DNA of 5,279 bases from Bacteroidales bacterium UBA4347 (lineage in GTDB: Bacteria; Bacteroidota; Bacteroidia; Bacteroidales; P3): the NCBI GenBank assembly GCA_002394185.1, contig DGTB01000199.1:1-5279 (forward strand), read 5' to 3'. A program made the position numbers and the translations under genes. Positions 1 through 5,276 of the stretch are shown one piece after another; within the stretch, counting starts at the first letter, position 1, and each line of letters begins with the position of its first letter. The notes under the pieces were generated by a model. That model did no database searches. It was given only the letters and a program-made list of their open reading frames with translations, and had not been told where the DNA came from.

Positions 1-800
1 AACATCTCGCCCGTTTCGCACACCAGGGCCAGGCGGTCCACATCGGGGTCCACCACGATGCCAAGGTCGCAGCGGTTCTCGCGCACGCAGTCGCTGATCT
101 GTGTGAGATTCTGCGGTATGGGTTCTGGGTTGTGGGCGAAGTGGCCCGTGGGCTCGCAGTTGAGCTCCACCACCTGCTCCACGCCCAGGCGGCGCAGCAG
201 GCGCGGGATGGCCAGACCGCCGGTGCTGTTGACAGCGTCCACGGCCACTTTGAAATTAGCCTTCTTGATAGCTTCCACGTCGACCAGCTTCAGTCCGAGC
301 ACGCGTTCGATGTGGCGGTCAATCCAGTCCTCCTCCACGGTCACCTGTCCCAGGTCGTCCACCTCGGCGTACTGCAGGTCGGGGCTCTCGGCCAGGCGGA
401 GCACCTCTTTGCCCTCCTTGTCGCTGATGAATTCGCCCTTGGCGTTCAGCAGTTTTAGGGCGTTCCAATGCTTGGGGTTGTGGCTGGCGGTGATGATGAT
501 GCCGCCGTCGCAGTGGCCGTCGATGACGGTCATCTCGGTCGTCGGGGTGGTGCTGAGGCCGGTCTCCAGCACGTCGACGCCACACCCCTGTAGGGTGCCC
601 ACCACCAGGCGGTCCACCATGGGGCCGCTCAAGCGGGCGTCGCGACCCACGGCCAGGCGTAGGCGCTTGCCGGGGTTCTGCTGTTTCAGAAAGGTGGCGA
701 ATGCTGTGGTGAATTTAACTACATCGATGGGGCTCAGGCCCTCGCCGGGACGGCCGCCGATGGTGCCGCGGATACCGGATATGGATTTGATAAGGCTCAT
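1..800 (-). CDS. glmM: Phosphoglucosamine mutase (GlmM-type phosphohexomutase), N-terminal part, cut by window edge
   Basis: The frame opens at an ATG at 800-798 and stays open for 266 codons to the window edge, so about the last 200 residues of a usual ~460-residue protein are missing. Visible landmarks are the N-terminal LIKSISGIRGTIGG (residues 3-16), the catalytic loop TASHNPK (104-110) with Ser106 as the expected phosphoserine, and the metal-binding loop DPDVDR (251-256), whose three Asp residues would hold Mg2+. Family knowledge: these cytosolic enzymes move phosphate between C6 and C1 of a sugar through a bisphosphate intermediate; GlmM makes glucosamine-1-phosphate for UDP-GlcNAc and peptidoglycan. 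The substrate-specificity loop lies outside the window, so phosphomannomutase or phosphoglucomutase activity is not excluded. The gene diverges from rpsP across 415 bp. No consensus -7 box was found on its upstream side, and the 40 bp before the start are very AT-rich without a Shine-Dalgarno sequence. Confidence 0.88.
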   Translation of the reverse strand, partial: MSLIKSISGIRGTIGGRPGEGLSPIDVVKFTTAFATFLKQQNPGKRLRLAVGRDARLSGPMVDRLVVGTLQGCGVDVLETGLSTTPTTEMTVIDGHCDGGIIITASHNPKHWNALKLLNAKGEFISDKEGKEVLRLAESPDLQYAEVDDLGQVTVEEDWIDRHIERVLGLKLVDVEAIKKANFKVAVDAVNSTGGLAIPRLLRRLGVEQVVELNCEPTGHFAHNPEPIPQNLTQISDCVRENRCDLGIVVDPDVDRLALVCETGEM

Positions 801-1131
801 AGTATAATATATTTATGTATTCATTAATATGTATTTAATACTCCCCTTAACGCACCCCCTACGCTTTTATTGTGCAGCGTGTGAAATTTCTTCGGGTGTG
901 ACATGTGTTGGATTTACTGAAAAACGATACAAAAAACGTCAAAAACCGCTCATTCGTAACTCGCATGTTTACAGCGTCTTTACCCTATCATCTTCTTCCC
1001 AACTTCTTACCCTCTTCATCCCCTCTTCATACCCGCCACTTTTTCGGAAGAAGATGGTAGGTCCGGGGTAGGATGGAGGAGGCTCTGCGAGCCGTTTTGC
1101 GGTCCAATAGGGTAGGGGTTGGAAAAAATAT
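801..1131. other. Non-coding divergent spacer between glmM and rpsP
   Basis: I see no convincing gene here. The first 40 bp (801-840) are strongly AT-rich and would hold the glmM leader. From about 985 to 1040 the plus strand is almost all pyrimidine, including two perfect CCCTCTTCAT copies at 1010-1019 and 1021-1030 (11-bp period). A short hairpin, GGCTC-tgc-GAGCC (1081-1093), is followed by GTTTTG just before the rpsP promoter; it is too weak to call a terminator. No inverted CAAAnnTA motif (a minus-strand -7 box) was found, so the glmM promoter stays unassigned. Confidence 0.6.
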
Positions 1132-1163
1132 TTTGCCAGTTTCAAAAAAGTTCGTATCTTTGC
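1132..1163 (+). promoter_or_regulatory. Bacteroidota-type promoter of rpsP
   Basis: TTTG at 1132-1135 (-33 box) is separated by 19 bp from TATCTTTGC at 1155-1163 (-7 box, consensus TAnnTTTG). Spacing and both boxes fit the primary sigma factor promoter known from Bacteroides. Transcription would start near 1168-1171, giving a leader of roughly 45-50 nt that is A/T-rich and lacks a Shine-Dalgarno sequence, as is normal in this phylum. Confidence 0.85.
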
Positions 1164-1215
1164 AGTCTGTTAATTTAATAACAAATAGTAATAACAATTT
1201 AAAAAACAAACAATT

Positions 1216-1776
1216 ATGCCAGCAAGAATTAGACTTCAGCGTCATGGTAAGAAGAATCAGCCTTTCTACCACATCGTTGTTGCGGATGGTCGTGCACCTC
1301 GAGATGGAAGATTTATCGAGAAGCTTGGCACCTACAATCCGTTGACCAACCCCGCCACCATCGACCTCAACTTCGACCGCGCCGTCGAATGGGTGAAGAA
1401 TGGTGCCCAGCCCAGCGACACTGTCCGTCGCATCCTCAGCTATAAGGGCGTCCTGCTCCGTCGCCACCTCCAGATTGGTGTCGAAAAGGGTGCTATCAGC
1501 CAGGAGACCGCCGATGTGCGTTTCAACGAGTGGCTGCAGGCCAAAGAGGCGAAGATCAACAGCAAGCGCAGCGACGTTGAGAACGACGCCCGCAACACCC
1601 GCAAGGCTCGTCTCGAGGCCGAGAAGAAGGCCAACGAGACCAAGGCTGCCGCCGTCGCTGCCAAGCGTCAGGCTGCCGCCGAAGCCGAAGCTGCCGCCAA
1701 GGCTGAGGCCGAGGCCGCTGCCAGCGCCGAGGGTGATGCCTCCGCCGCCGAGACCGAGGCTCCCGCCGAGGCCTAA
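1216..1776 (+). CDS. rpsP: 30S ribosomal protein S16 (bS16) with long Ala/Glu/Lys C-terminal extension
   Basis: The product has 186 residues. Residues 1-80 are a full S16 core: IRLQRHGKKNQPFYHIVVAD (5-24), then DGRFIEKLGTYNP (30-42) and GAQPSDTVRRIL (63-74). S16 binds 16S rRNA in the 30S body and is needed for small-subunit assembly. Typical bacterial S16 has 80-90 residues; here a further ~100 follow, a basic and charged helical stretch (about 105-150) and then a low-complexity Ala/Glu tail ending in an acidic segment. Such an extension is usual in Bacteroidota S16, so it is not a fusion artefact; its role is not known to me. The ATG directly follows an A-rich leader and begins the conserved MPxRIRLxRxG start. 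A consensus promoter lies upstream and an intrinsic terminator downstream, so it may be transcribed alone, with rimM 180 bp further on. Confidence 0.97.
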   Translation: MPARIRLQRHGKKNQPFYHIVVADGRAPRDGRFIEKLGTYNPLTNPATIDLNFDRAVEWVKNGAQPSDTVRRILSYKGVLLRRHLQIGVEKGAISQETADVRFNEWLQAKEAKINSKRSDVENDARNTRKARLEAEKKANETKAAAVAAKRQAAAEAEAAAKAEAEAAASAEGDASAAETEAPAEA

Positions 1777-1782
1777 GGCTCC

Positions 1783-1825
1783 TGTCTTTCAGACAACAAG
1801 CTCTGTGCCTTAAACGGCAACAGAG
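1783..1825 (+). other. Two hairpins in the rpsP 3' untranslated region
   Basis: Hairpin A pairs TGTCT (1783-1787) with AGACA (1791-1795) around a TTC loop. Hairpin B pairs CTCTGTGCC (1801-1809) with GGCA plus CAGAG (1816-1819 and 1821-1825), nine base pairs with A1820 bulged and a six-base loop. Neither has a T-run, so they are not terminators by themselves. Together with the terminator stem they make a compact structured 3' UTR of about 97 nt. They may protect the mRNA 3' end or belong to a 3'-UTR-derived small RNA; this is inference. Confidence 0.5.
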
Positions 1826-1843
1826 ACAACACAAACAACCTTG

Positions 1844-1873
1844 GGAAGCACAGTTTTCTGTGCTTCCTTTTTT
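1844..1873 (+). terminator. Rho-independent terminator after rpsP
   Basis: A perfect 10-bp stem, GGAAGCACAG (1844-1853) with CTGTGCTTCC (1858-1867), closes a TTTT loop and is followed by six T (1868-1873). This is a textbook intrinsic terminator and should end most rpsP transcripts before rimM. Confidence 0.92.
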
Positions 1874-1956
1874 ATTATAACGACAATATCGTCTTTCTTG
1901 TCTTCTGATAAAACAATAAAAACCGCCCATCGTCGTTATTCCTAAAAAGACTGACT

Positions 1957-2490
1957 ATGAATATTGACGATTGCTTCTATTTGGGACGAATCACCAAACC
2001 CTGGGGGGTGAAGGGGCAGGTGATGATGTTCCTCGACGTGGATGCGCCGGAGGACTACCTCGGACTCGACTCGGCCTTCGTCGAGGTCAAAGGACAGCTG
2101 GTGCCCTATTTCTTCCACCTCGACAACCTTAATGGTAACAAGGCCGTGGCCACCTTCGAGGACCTCACCCCCGACCAGGCCAATGCCCTCGTCGGCCACT
2201 CGCTCTACCTGCCGCTGGACCTCCTGCCAAAGCTGGAAGGCAACAAGTTCTACTTCCATGAAGTGGTGGGTTTCAGGGTGATAGATGAGGAAAAGGGCGA
2301 CATCGGCATCCTCGAACAGGTCATAGAATACCCTGCGCAGCCCCTTTTCCAGGTGATGAAAAACGGTGTCGAGGTGCTCATCCCGGTCATCGATGAGGTG
2401 ATTAAAAAAGTGGACCGCGACAACAAAGCGCTCTATATTGCTGCCCCTAAAGGTCTGATTGATTTGTACCTTGGCGATATAAACAATTAG
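1957..2490 (+). CDS. rimM: Ribosome maturation factor RimM
   Basis: The product has 177 residues, the usual length for RimM. The N-terminal beta-barrel opens with YLGRITKPWGVKGQV (8-22), the family hallmark. A linker (about 85-97) leads to the C-terminal PRC-barrel: FYFHEVVGFRV (98-108), then EVLIPVIDEVIKKVD (139-153) and APKGLIDLY (163-171), matching the IP...VD...P.GL pattern. RimM binds free 30S subunits and ribosomal protein S19 and assists maturation of the 3' (head) domain of 16S rRNA. The rpsP-rimM pairing is ancient; many bacteria also have trmD and rplS here, but these are absent. The rpsP terminator separates the genes, and I found no consensus -7 box in the 83 bp between terminator and ATG, so rimM may rely on read-through or an atypical promoter. 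That spacer holds an 8-bp inverted repeat. No terminator follows the stop. Confidence 0.95.
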   Translation: MNIDDCFYLGRITKPWGVKGQVMMFLDVDAPEDYLGLDSAFVEVKGQLVPYFFHLDNLNGNKAVATFEDLTPDQANALVGHSLYLPLDLLPKLEGNKFYFHEVVGFRVIDEEKGDIGILEQVIEYPAQPLFQVMKNGVEVLIPVIDEVIKKVDRDNKALYIAAPKGLIDLYLGDINN

Positions 2491-2506
2491 TGTTGAAATT
2501 TTTTCC

Positions 2507-2537
2507 TTCGCCATGTGTGGGAAATTGTATATTTTTG
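2507..2537 (+). promoter_or_regulatory. Bacteroidota-type promoter of the DksA-like gene
   Basis: TTCG at 2507-2510 (three of four matches to TTTG) lies 19 bp before TATTTTTG at 2530-2537 (TAnnTTTG). The start of transcription would fall near 2541-2544, leaving a leader of under 20 nt. The site covers the upstream in-frame ATG at 2515, which argues that translation really begins at 2560. Confidence 0.75.
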
Positions 2538-2544
2538 CATCCCG

Positions 2545-2551
2545 AAAGGAG
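2545..2551 (+). promoter_or_regulatory. Shine-Dalgarno sequence of the DksA-like gene (unusual for the phylum)
   Basis: AAAGGAG ends 8 nt before the ATG at 2560, ideal spacing for pairing with the 16S rRNA 3' end. Bacteroidota genes seldom carry such a site, and neither rpsP nor rimM here has one. It supports the start at 2560. Confidence 0.65.
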
Positions 2552-2559
2552 ACACTACT

Positions 2560-2961
2560 ATGGAAACAAAGGTAAAAAAACAGGAGAAAAACCGCTACTC
2601 GCCCGAGGAGTTGCAGGAGTTCAAGACTTTGATACTTGACAAGATTGCCAAGGCGGAGAAGGATCTTGAGATGCTTCAGCAGGCTGTGGCCGGTAGCGAG
2701 AACGACGTCAGTGACACCGCTCCCACCTTTAAAACCCTCGAGGAGGGCAGCAATGTATTGCTGAAAGAAGAGAATCAGAAACTTGCCGCGCGCCAGCAGA
2801 AGTTCATCCGCGACCTGCGCGCCGCCCTCATCCGCATCGAGAACGGCACCTATGGCATCTGCCAGGCCACAGGAAAGCTCATCCCCAAGGAGCGCCTCAT
2901 GATAGTGCCCCACGCCACCATGACCGTCGAGGCCAAGGAAGCCAGCAAGAAACGCCGTTAA
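2560..2961 (+). CDS. DksA/TraR-family RNA polymerase-binding regulator lacking zinc-finger cysteines
   Basis: From the ATG at 2560 the product has 133 residues. Residues 13-95 look like a helical hairpin (two charged helices), with the tip at about 43-58 reading SENDVSDTAPTF. This contains the DxxDxA pattern (Asp49, Asp52, Ala54) that E. coli DksA places at its coiled-coil tip in the polymerase secondary channel. The globular end, YGICQATGKLIPKERL (98-113), matches the DksA zinc-finger region, but only Cys101 remains of the four cysteines, so C4 zinc binding is not expected. A short basic tail (KKRR) ends the protein. Proteins of this form are common in Bacteroidota and usually annotated as TraR/DksA zinc-finger proteins. 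Inferred role: transcription control linked to growth or ppGpp. An upstream in-frame ATG (2515) adds 15 unlikely residues and lies inside the promoter. The gene has its own promoter, Shine-Dalgarno site and terminator. Confidence 0.9.
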   Translation: METKVKKQEKNRYSPEELQEFKTLILDKIAKAEKDLEMLQQAVAGSENDVSDTAPTFKTLEEGSNVLLKEENQKLAARQQKFIRDLRAALIRIENGTYGICQATGKLIPKERLMIVPHATMTVEAKEASKKRR

Positions 2962-3010
2962 TCATCATCGGGGAATTCACAACTCACCATACGCATTTTT
3001 TATCCAAACA

Positions 3011-3045
3011 GGTTCCGTGGCCGATCTCCGTCCGCGGAACCTTTT
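3011..3045 (+). terminator. Rho-independent terminator after the DksA-like gene
   Basis: GGTTCCGTGG (3011-3020) pairs with CCGCGGAACC (3032-3041), ten pairs with one G-U, around an 11-base loop and followed by TTTT. Flanking CCAAA (3004-3008) and TTTGG (3043-3047) could lengthen the stem. It lies 49 bp after the stop codon. Confidence 0.85.
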
Positions 3046-3066
3046 GGTTTACTATTTATTTTTTTT

Positions 3067-3097
3067 CTTGTGAATCAATTTTTTTTTCGTATTTTTG
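3067..3097 (+). promoter_or_regulatory. Promoter-like site in front of the T9SS remnant
   Basis: CTTG (3067-3070, three of four matches to TTTG) is followed after 19 bp by TATTTTTG (3090-3097), an exact TAnnTTTG -7 box with the favoured C after it. Spacing equals that of the rpsP promoter. Transcription would start near 3102-3105, only about ten bases before the point where sorting-protein sequence becomes recognisable, with no ATG between. Confidence 0.65.
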
Positions 3098-3108
3098 CTT
3101 TGGAATTA

Positions 3109-3447
3109 TTGTATAGGAGCAACGGCGAGCAGGATTCGGTCTTGTCGTTCGCCCTGACTTCCAATGTGAGCCTGACGGCCAACTTTGCGGAGAATGTCGG
3201 TATCGATGATGTGGACTTCTCGGCAGTGTCCATTACGCCCAATCCGGCCAGTTCGACGGTCCGCATCGAGGGCCTTGGGCAGAGCGCGACGCTCTGCATC
3301 CTCGACGGCAGCGGCCGCGAAGTCTGCAGCAGGAGCGATGTGTCGGAGAGCATCGAAATGGATGTCACCGGCATGGCCCGTGGTGTTTACTTTGTACGTA
3401 TTGTCAGCAGCAACACCAGCACGGTGCGCAAGCTGATTGTCAGATAA
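3109..3447 (+). pseudogene. C-terminal remnant of a T9SS-secreted protein (end of an InlB-like repeat plus type A sorting domain)
   Basis: The frame reads as the tail of a much longer secreted protein. SNGEQDSVLSFALTSNVSLT (about residues 4-23 from the TTG at 3109) and the following ANFAE look like the end of a divergent InlB B-repeat. After VGIDDVD comes a complete type A sorting domain: TPNPASSTVRIEG (43-55), GREV (69-72), GVYFVRI (92-98) and the terminal KLIVR (108-112). Such domains direct cargo through the outer-membrane T9SS and are then cleaved off. No signal peptide or catalytic domain is present, and there is no in-frame ATG; only GTG 3070 (inside the promoter), TTG 3100, TTG 3109 and GTG 3166 could start it. 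I infer a 5' deletion that joined the promoter region to the last ~110 codons. Alternatives are a silent donor cassette for recombination with paralogues or an assembly join. Its stop overlaps the converging ABC gene by 8 bp. Confidence 0.7.
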
Positions 3448-5110
3448 TCCGCGGGATAGCGTCGATAAGTGTGCGCGTATATTCCGTTTTGGGATTGCGG
3501 AAGAGGTCGTCGGGGGTGCCACTCTCGACGACTTTTCCTTTTTGCATCACCATGATGCGGTCGGAAAGGAATTTCACCACCGAGAGGTCGTGGGTGATGA
3601 AGAGATAGGTGTAGTGGTGACGGCGCTTGAGGTCGTTGAGGAGGTTGAGCACCTGGGCTTGCACGCTGACGTCGAGGGCCGAGACGCTTTCGTCGCACAC
3701 AACCAGCTCGGGTTCCAGAATCAGGGCTCGTGCGATGCATACGCGTTGGCGCTGTCCGCCGCTGAACTCGTGTGGGTAGCGGTTGTACCATTCCGGCTGC
3801 AGGCCCACCTGCTCCATGAGCTCGAGCACCCGTTCCTTCGAGCCTTTGCCGTGCACGCGCAGGGGTTCGCCGATGGCTTCGCCGACGGTGATGCGGGGGT
3901 TGAGGGAGGAGTAGGGATCCTGGAAGATGATTTGCAGCTTGGGGCGCAAGGCGCGCAGTTCGCTGCGGCTGAGGGTGTCCAGGCTGCGGCCGCGATAGGT
4001 GATGGTGCCGGAGGAGTGGTCGATGAGGTGCAGCAGGGAGCGTCCGAGGGTGCTCTTGCCACAGCCGCTCTCGCCCACGAGGCCCAGGGTTTCGCCTTCG
4101 AAGATGTCGAAACTGATGCCGTCAACGCCTTTCAGCGTCTGCAACGGCTTGCCGAAGAGACTCTTTTTCAGGGTGTAGGTGACGGAGAGGTCGCGGACGG
4201 AGATGAGTGGCGATTGGGGGGCGGAGGGCGGAGGGCAGGTTGCCGCACCGTGTTGTTCTCCGTTCTCCATGCTCCGTTCTCCGCTTAAATATTCTTCCAC
4301 CGTCGGCAGGCGCTCGGGGCGGCTGTCCAGCGGGGGCCGACAGGCCAGCAGGCCACGGGTGTAGGGTTCGACAGGATGGTGAAGTATCTGGCGTGCAGGG
4401 CCTTGCTCCACCACTTTGCCGCGATACATCACCATGATGTTGTCGGCGATTTGGGCTATCACCCCGAGGTCGTGGGTGATGAAGATGATGCTGGTGCCGC
4501 GTCGGTCCTGGAGCTGCTTGAGCAGTTCCAGAATGGTTTTCTGCACCGTTACATCGAGGGCTGTGGTGGGCTCGTCGGCGATGATGATGTCGGGCTCGTT
4601 GATCAGTGCCATGGCTATCATGACGCGCTGTTTCTGTCCGCCGCTGATTTCGTGGGGATAGCTGTCGAAAATCTTTTCGGGACGGGGGAGGAGCACTTCG
4701 CGGAAGAGTGCTATCACCCTCTCTTTCATTTCATTGTATGTCTCTTTCTCGTTTCCTTGTTCAATCATTTCCATCACCTGCTCGCCGCATTTCTGCACGG
4801 GGTTGAGGCTCGTCATGGGCTCTTGGAAAATCATGCTGATGCGCCGGCCGCGAATGGCGCGGAAGTCTTTTTCGCCGAGCGTAAGCAGCTCAGAGCCATT
4901 AATCTGTGCGCTTCCGGAGACCGTGGCGTTCTTAGGCAGCAGTCCCATCAGTGCCAAGGTGCTGACGCTCTTGCCGCTGCCGCTTTCGCCCACAATGCCC
5001 AGGGTTTCGCCGCGGCGCAGCGTATAGTCCACCCCCTCCACCACGCGCCGTCCGTCGAAGTCCACGCAGAGATTGTTCACCTGCAAAAGTATCTCCTTTT
5101 CGTCTGTCAT
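3440..5110 (-). CDS. Oligopeptide-type ABC transporter ATPase with two fused nucleotide-binding domains (DppD-DppF / YejF-GsiA type)
   Basis: From the ATG at 5110-5108 the product has 556 residues. NBD1: Walker A GESGSGKS (41-48), Q-loop MIFQEP (93-98), signature ISGGQ (155-159), Walker B IIIADEP (175-181), switch His213 in FITHD. It ends with the oligopeptide-family region EPYTRGLL. A low-complexity linker (about 275-302) follows. NBD2: Walker A GESGCGKS (346-353), Q-loop IIFQDP (394-399), signature FSGGQ (449-453), Walker B LVVCDES (469-475), His507. All catalytic elements are present in both halves, so both sites may hydrolyse ATP. Residue 475 is Ser where many relatives have Pro (DEPVSALD). 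The protein would power di-, tri- or oligopeptide uptake from the inner face of the membrane; substrate is inferred from family only, and permeases are not in the window. ATG 5128 and ATG 5203 are in frame upstream; conserved NBD sequence begins just after 5110, so that start is preferred. No consensus promoter was found. Confidence 0.92.
   Translation of the reverse strand: MTDEKEILLQVNNLCVDFDGRRVVEGVDYTLRRGETLGIVGESGSGKSVSTLALMGLLPKNATVSGSAQINGSELLTLGEKDFRAIRGRRISMIFQEPMTSLNPVQKCGEQVMEMIEQGNEKETYNEMKERVIALFREVLLPRPEKIFDSYPHEISGGQKQRVMIAMALINEPDIIIADEPTTALDVTVQKTILELLKQLQDRRGTSIIFITHDLGVIAQIADNIMVMYRGKVVEQGPARQILHHPVEPYTRGLLACRPPLDSRPERLPTVEEYLSGERSMENGEQHGAATCPPPSAPQSPLISVRDLSVTYTLKKSLFGKPLQTLKGVDGISFDIFEGETLGLVGESGCGKSTLGRSLLHLIDHSSGTITYRGRSLDTLSRSELRALRPKLQIIFQDPYSSLNPRITVGEAIGEPLRVHGKGSKERVLELMEQVGLQPEWYNRYPHEFSGGQRQRVCIARALILEPELVVCDESVSALDVSVQAQVLNLLNDLKRRHHYTYLFITHDLSVVKFLSDRIMVMQKGKVVESGTPDDLFRNPKTEYTRTLIDAIPRII
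4216..4282. repeat. Short direct repeats inside the ABC interdomain linker
   Basis: On the plus strand CGGAGGG occurs twice in tandem (4222-4228, 4229-4235) after a run of six G. CTCCGTTCTCC occurs twice perfectly (4258-4268, 4272-4282) separated by ATG. They encode the Pro/Ser-rich and Glu/Asn/Gly-rich linker between the two nucleotide-binding domains. Periods of 7 and 14 bp are not multiples of three, so gain or loss of a copy would shift the frame and separate the two domains. Confidence 0.75.
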
Positions 5111-5192
5111 ACAAGTGGAATAACGCATAATGTCGCCAAAAAGTGTGTCGCGCTCCAAAAAAGATTTTTTTGCGTCCGAAGCGCCTCCTCTG

Positions 5193-5212
5193 CCCCCACC
5201 CAACCCCCACCC
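5193..5212 (-). other. Potential G-quadruplex upstream of the ABC ATPase
   Basis: The plus strand reads CCCCCACCC, AA, CCCCCACCC. The minus strand, which is the ABC coding strand, thus has four runs of 3-5 G with loops T, TT and T, plus a fifth run GGGG (5222-5219) just upstream. Short loops of this kind are predicted to fold very stably. It lies 83-102 nt before the ABC start codon, in the promoter or 5' leader. Formation and effect are inferred. Confidence 0.6.
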
Positions 5213-5232
5213 GATAGGCCCCTGATTCGGTA

Positions 5233-5276
5233 GTTCTTATATTGTTTACATATTGTTTACATATTGTTCTTATATC
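5233..5276. repeat. Array of four 11-bp direct repeats at the window end
   Basis: Four abutting units read GTTCTTATATT (5233-5243), GTTTACATATT (5244-5254), GTTTACATATT (5255-5265) and GTTCTTATATC (5266-5276). The inner two are identical; the outer two share GTTCTTATAT, giving an A-B-B-A order with consensus GTTYWYATATT. The array may continue beyond the window. It lies about 123 bp upstream of the ABC start and could be a regulator-binding array, a slippage-prone minisatellite or the edge of another element. Confidence 0.8.

Noticed and set aside
58..807. Plus-strand frame of 249 codons opposite the phosphohexomutase
   Set aside because: The Ser/Arg/Pro-rich translation has no family features, while the minus strand has the intact catalytic and metal loops of a phosphohexomutase.
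829..1071. Possible 80-residue protein in the glmM-rpsP spacer
   Set aside because: Composition follows the pyrimidine tract, there is no ribosome site or promoter in front, and no family is recognised.
1081..1093. GGCTC-GAGCC hairpin followed by GTTTTG as a terminator
   Set aside because: A five-pair stem with an interrupted four-T run, not placed after any gene, is too weak.
1027..1467. Minus-strand frame of 146 codons overlapping the rpsP start
   Set aside because: It runs antisense through the S16 core and the rpsP promoter.
2515..2559. Earlier start for the DksA-like gene
   Set aside because: The ATG lies within the -33/-7 interval of the promoter, so it would not be in the mRNA, and the ATG at 2560 has a Shine-Dalgarno sequence.
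1942..2913. Minus-strand frame of 323 codons opposite rimM and the DksA-like gene
   Set aside because: It spans two real genes plus their spacer, promoter and leader, and shows no recognisable domain.
3437..4288. Long plus-strand open frame (283 codons) opposite the second ABC domain
   Set aside because: It is antisense to conserved Walker, signature and switch motifs, has no promoter or family resemblance, and such mirror frames are common opposite GC-rich ABC genes.
5111..5203. Earlier ABC start at 5203 (or 5128)
   Set aside because: The 5203 start would begin inside the G-rich block and add a Gly/Arg/Lys stretch absent from this family; 5128 remains possible but adds only six residues without known similarity.
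4376..5233. Long plus-strand open frame (285 codons) opposite the first ABC domain
   Set aside because: Same reason: a mirror frame of a clearly real gene, with no protein family visible.
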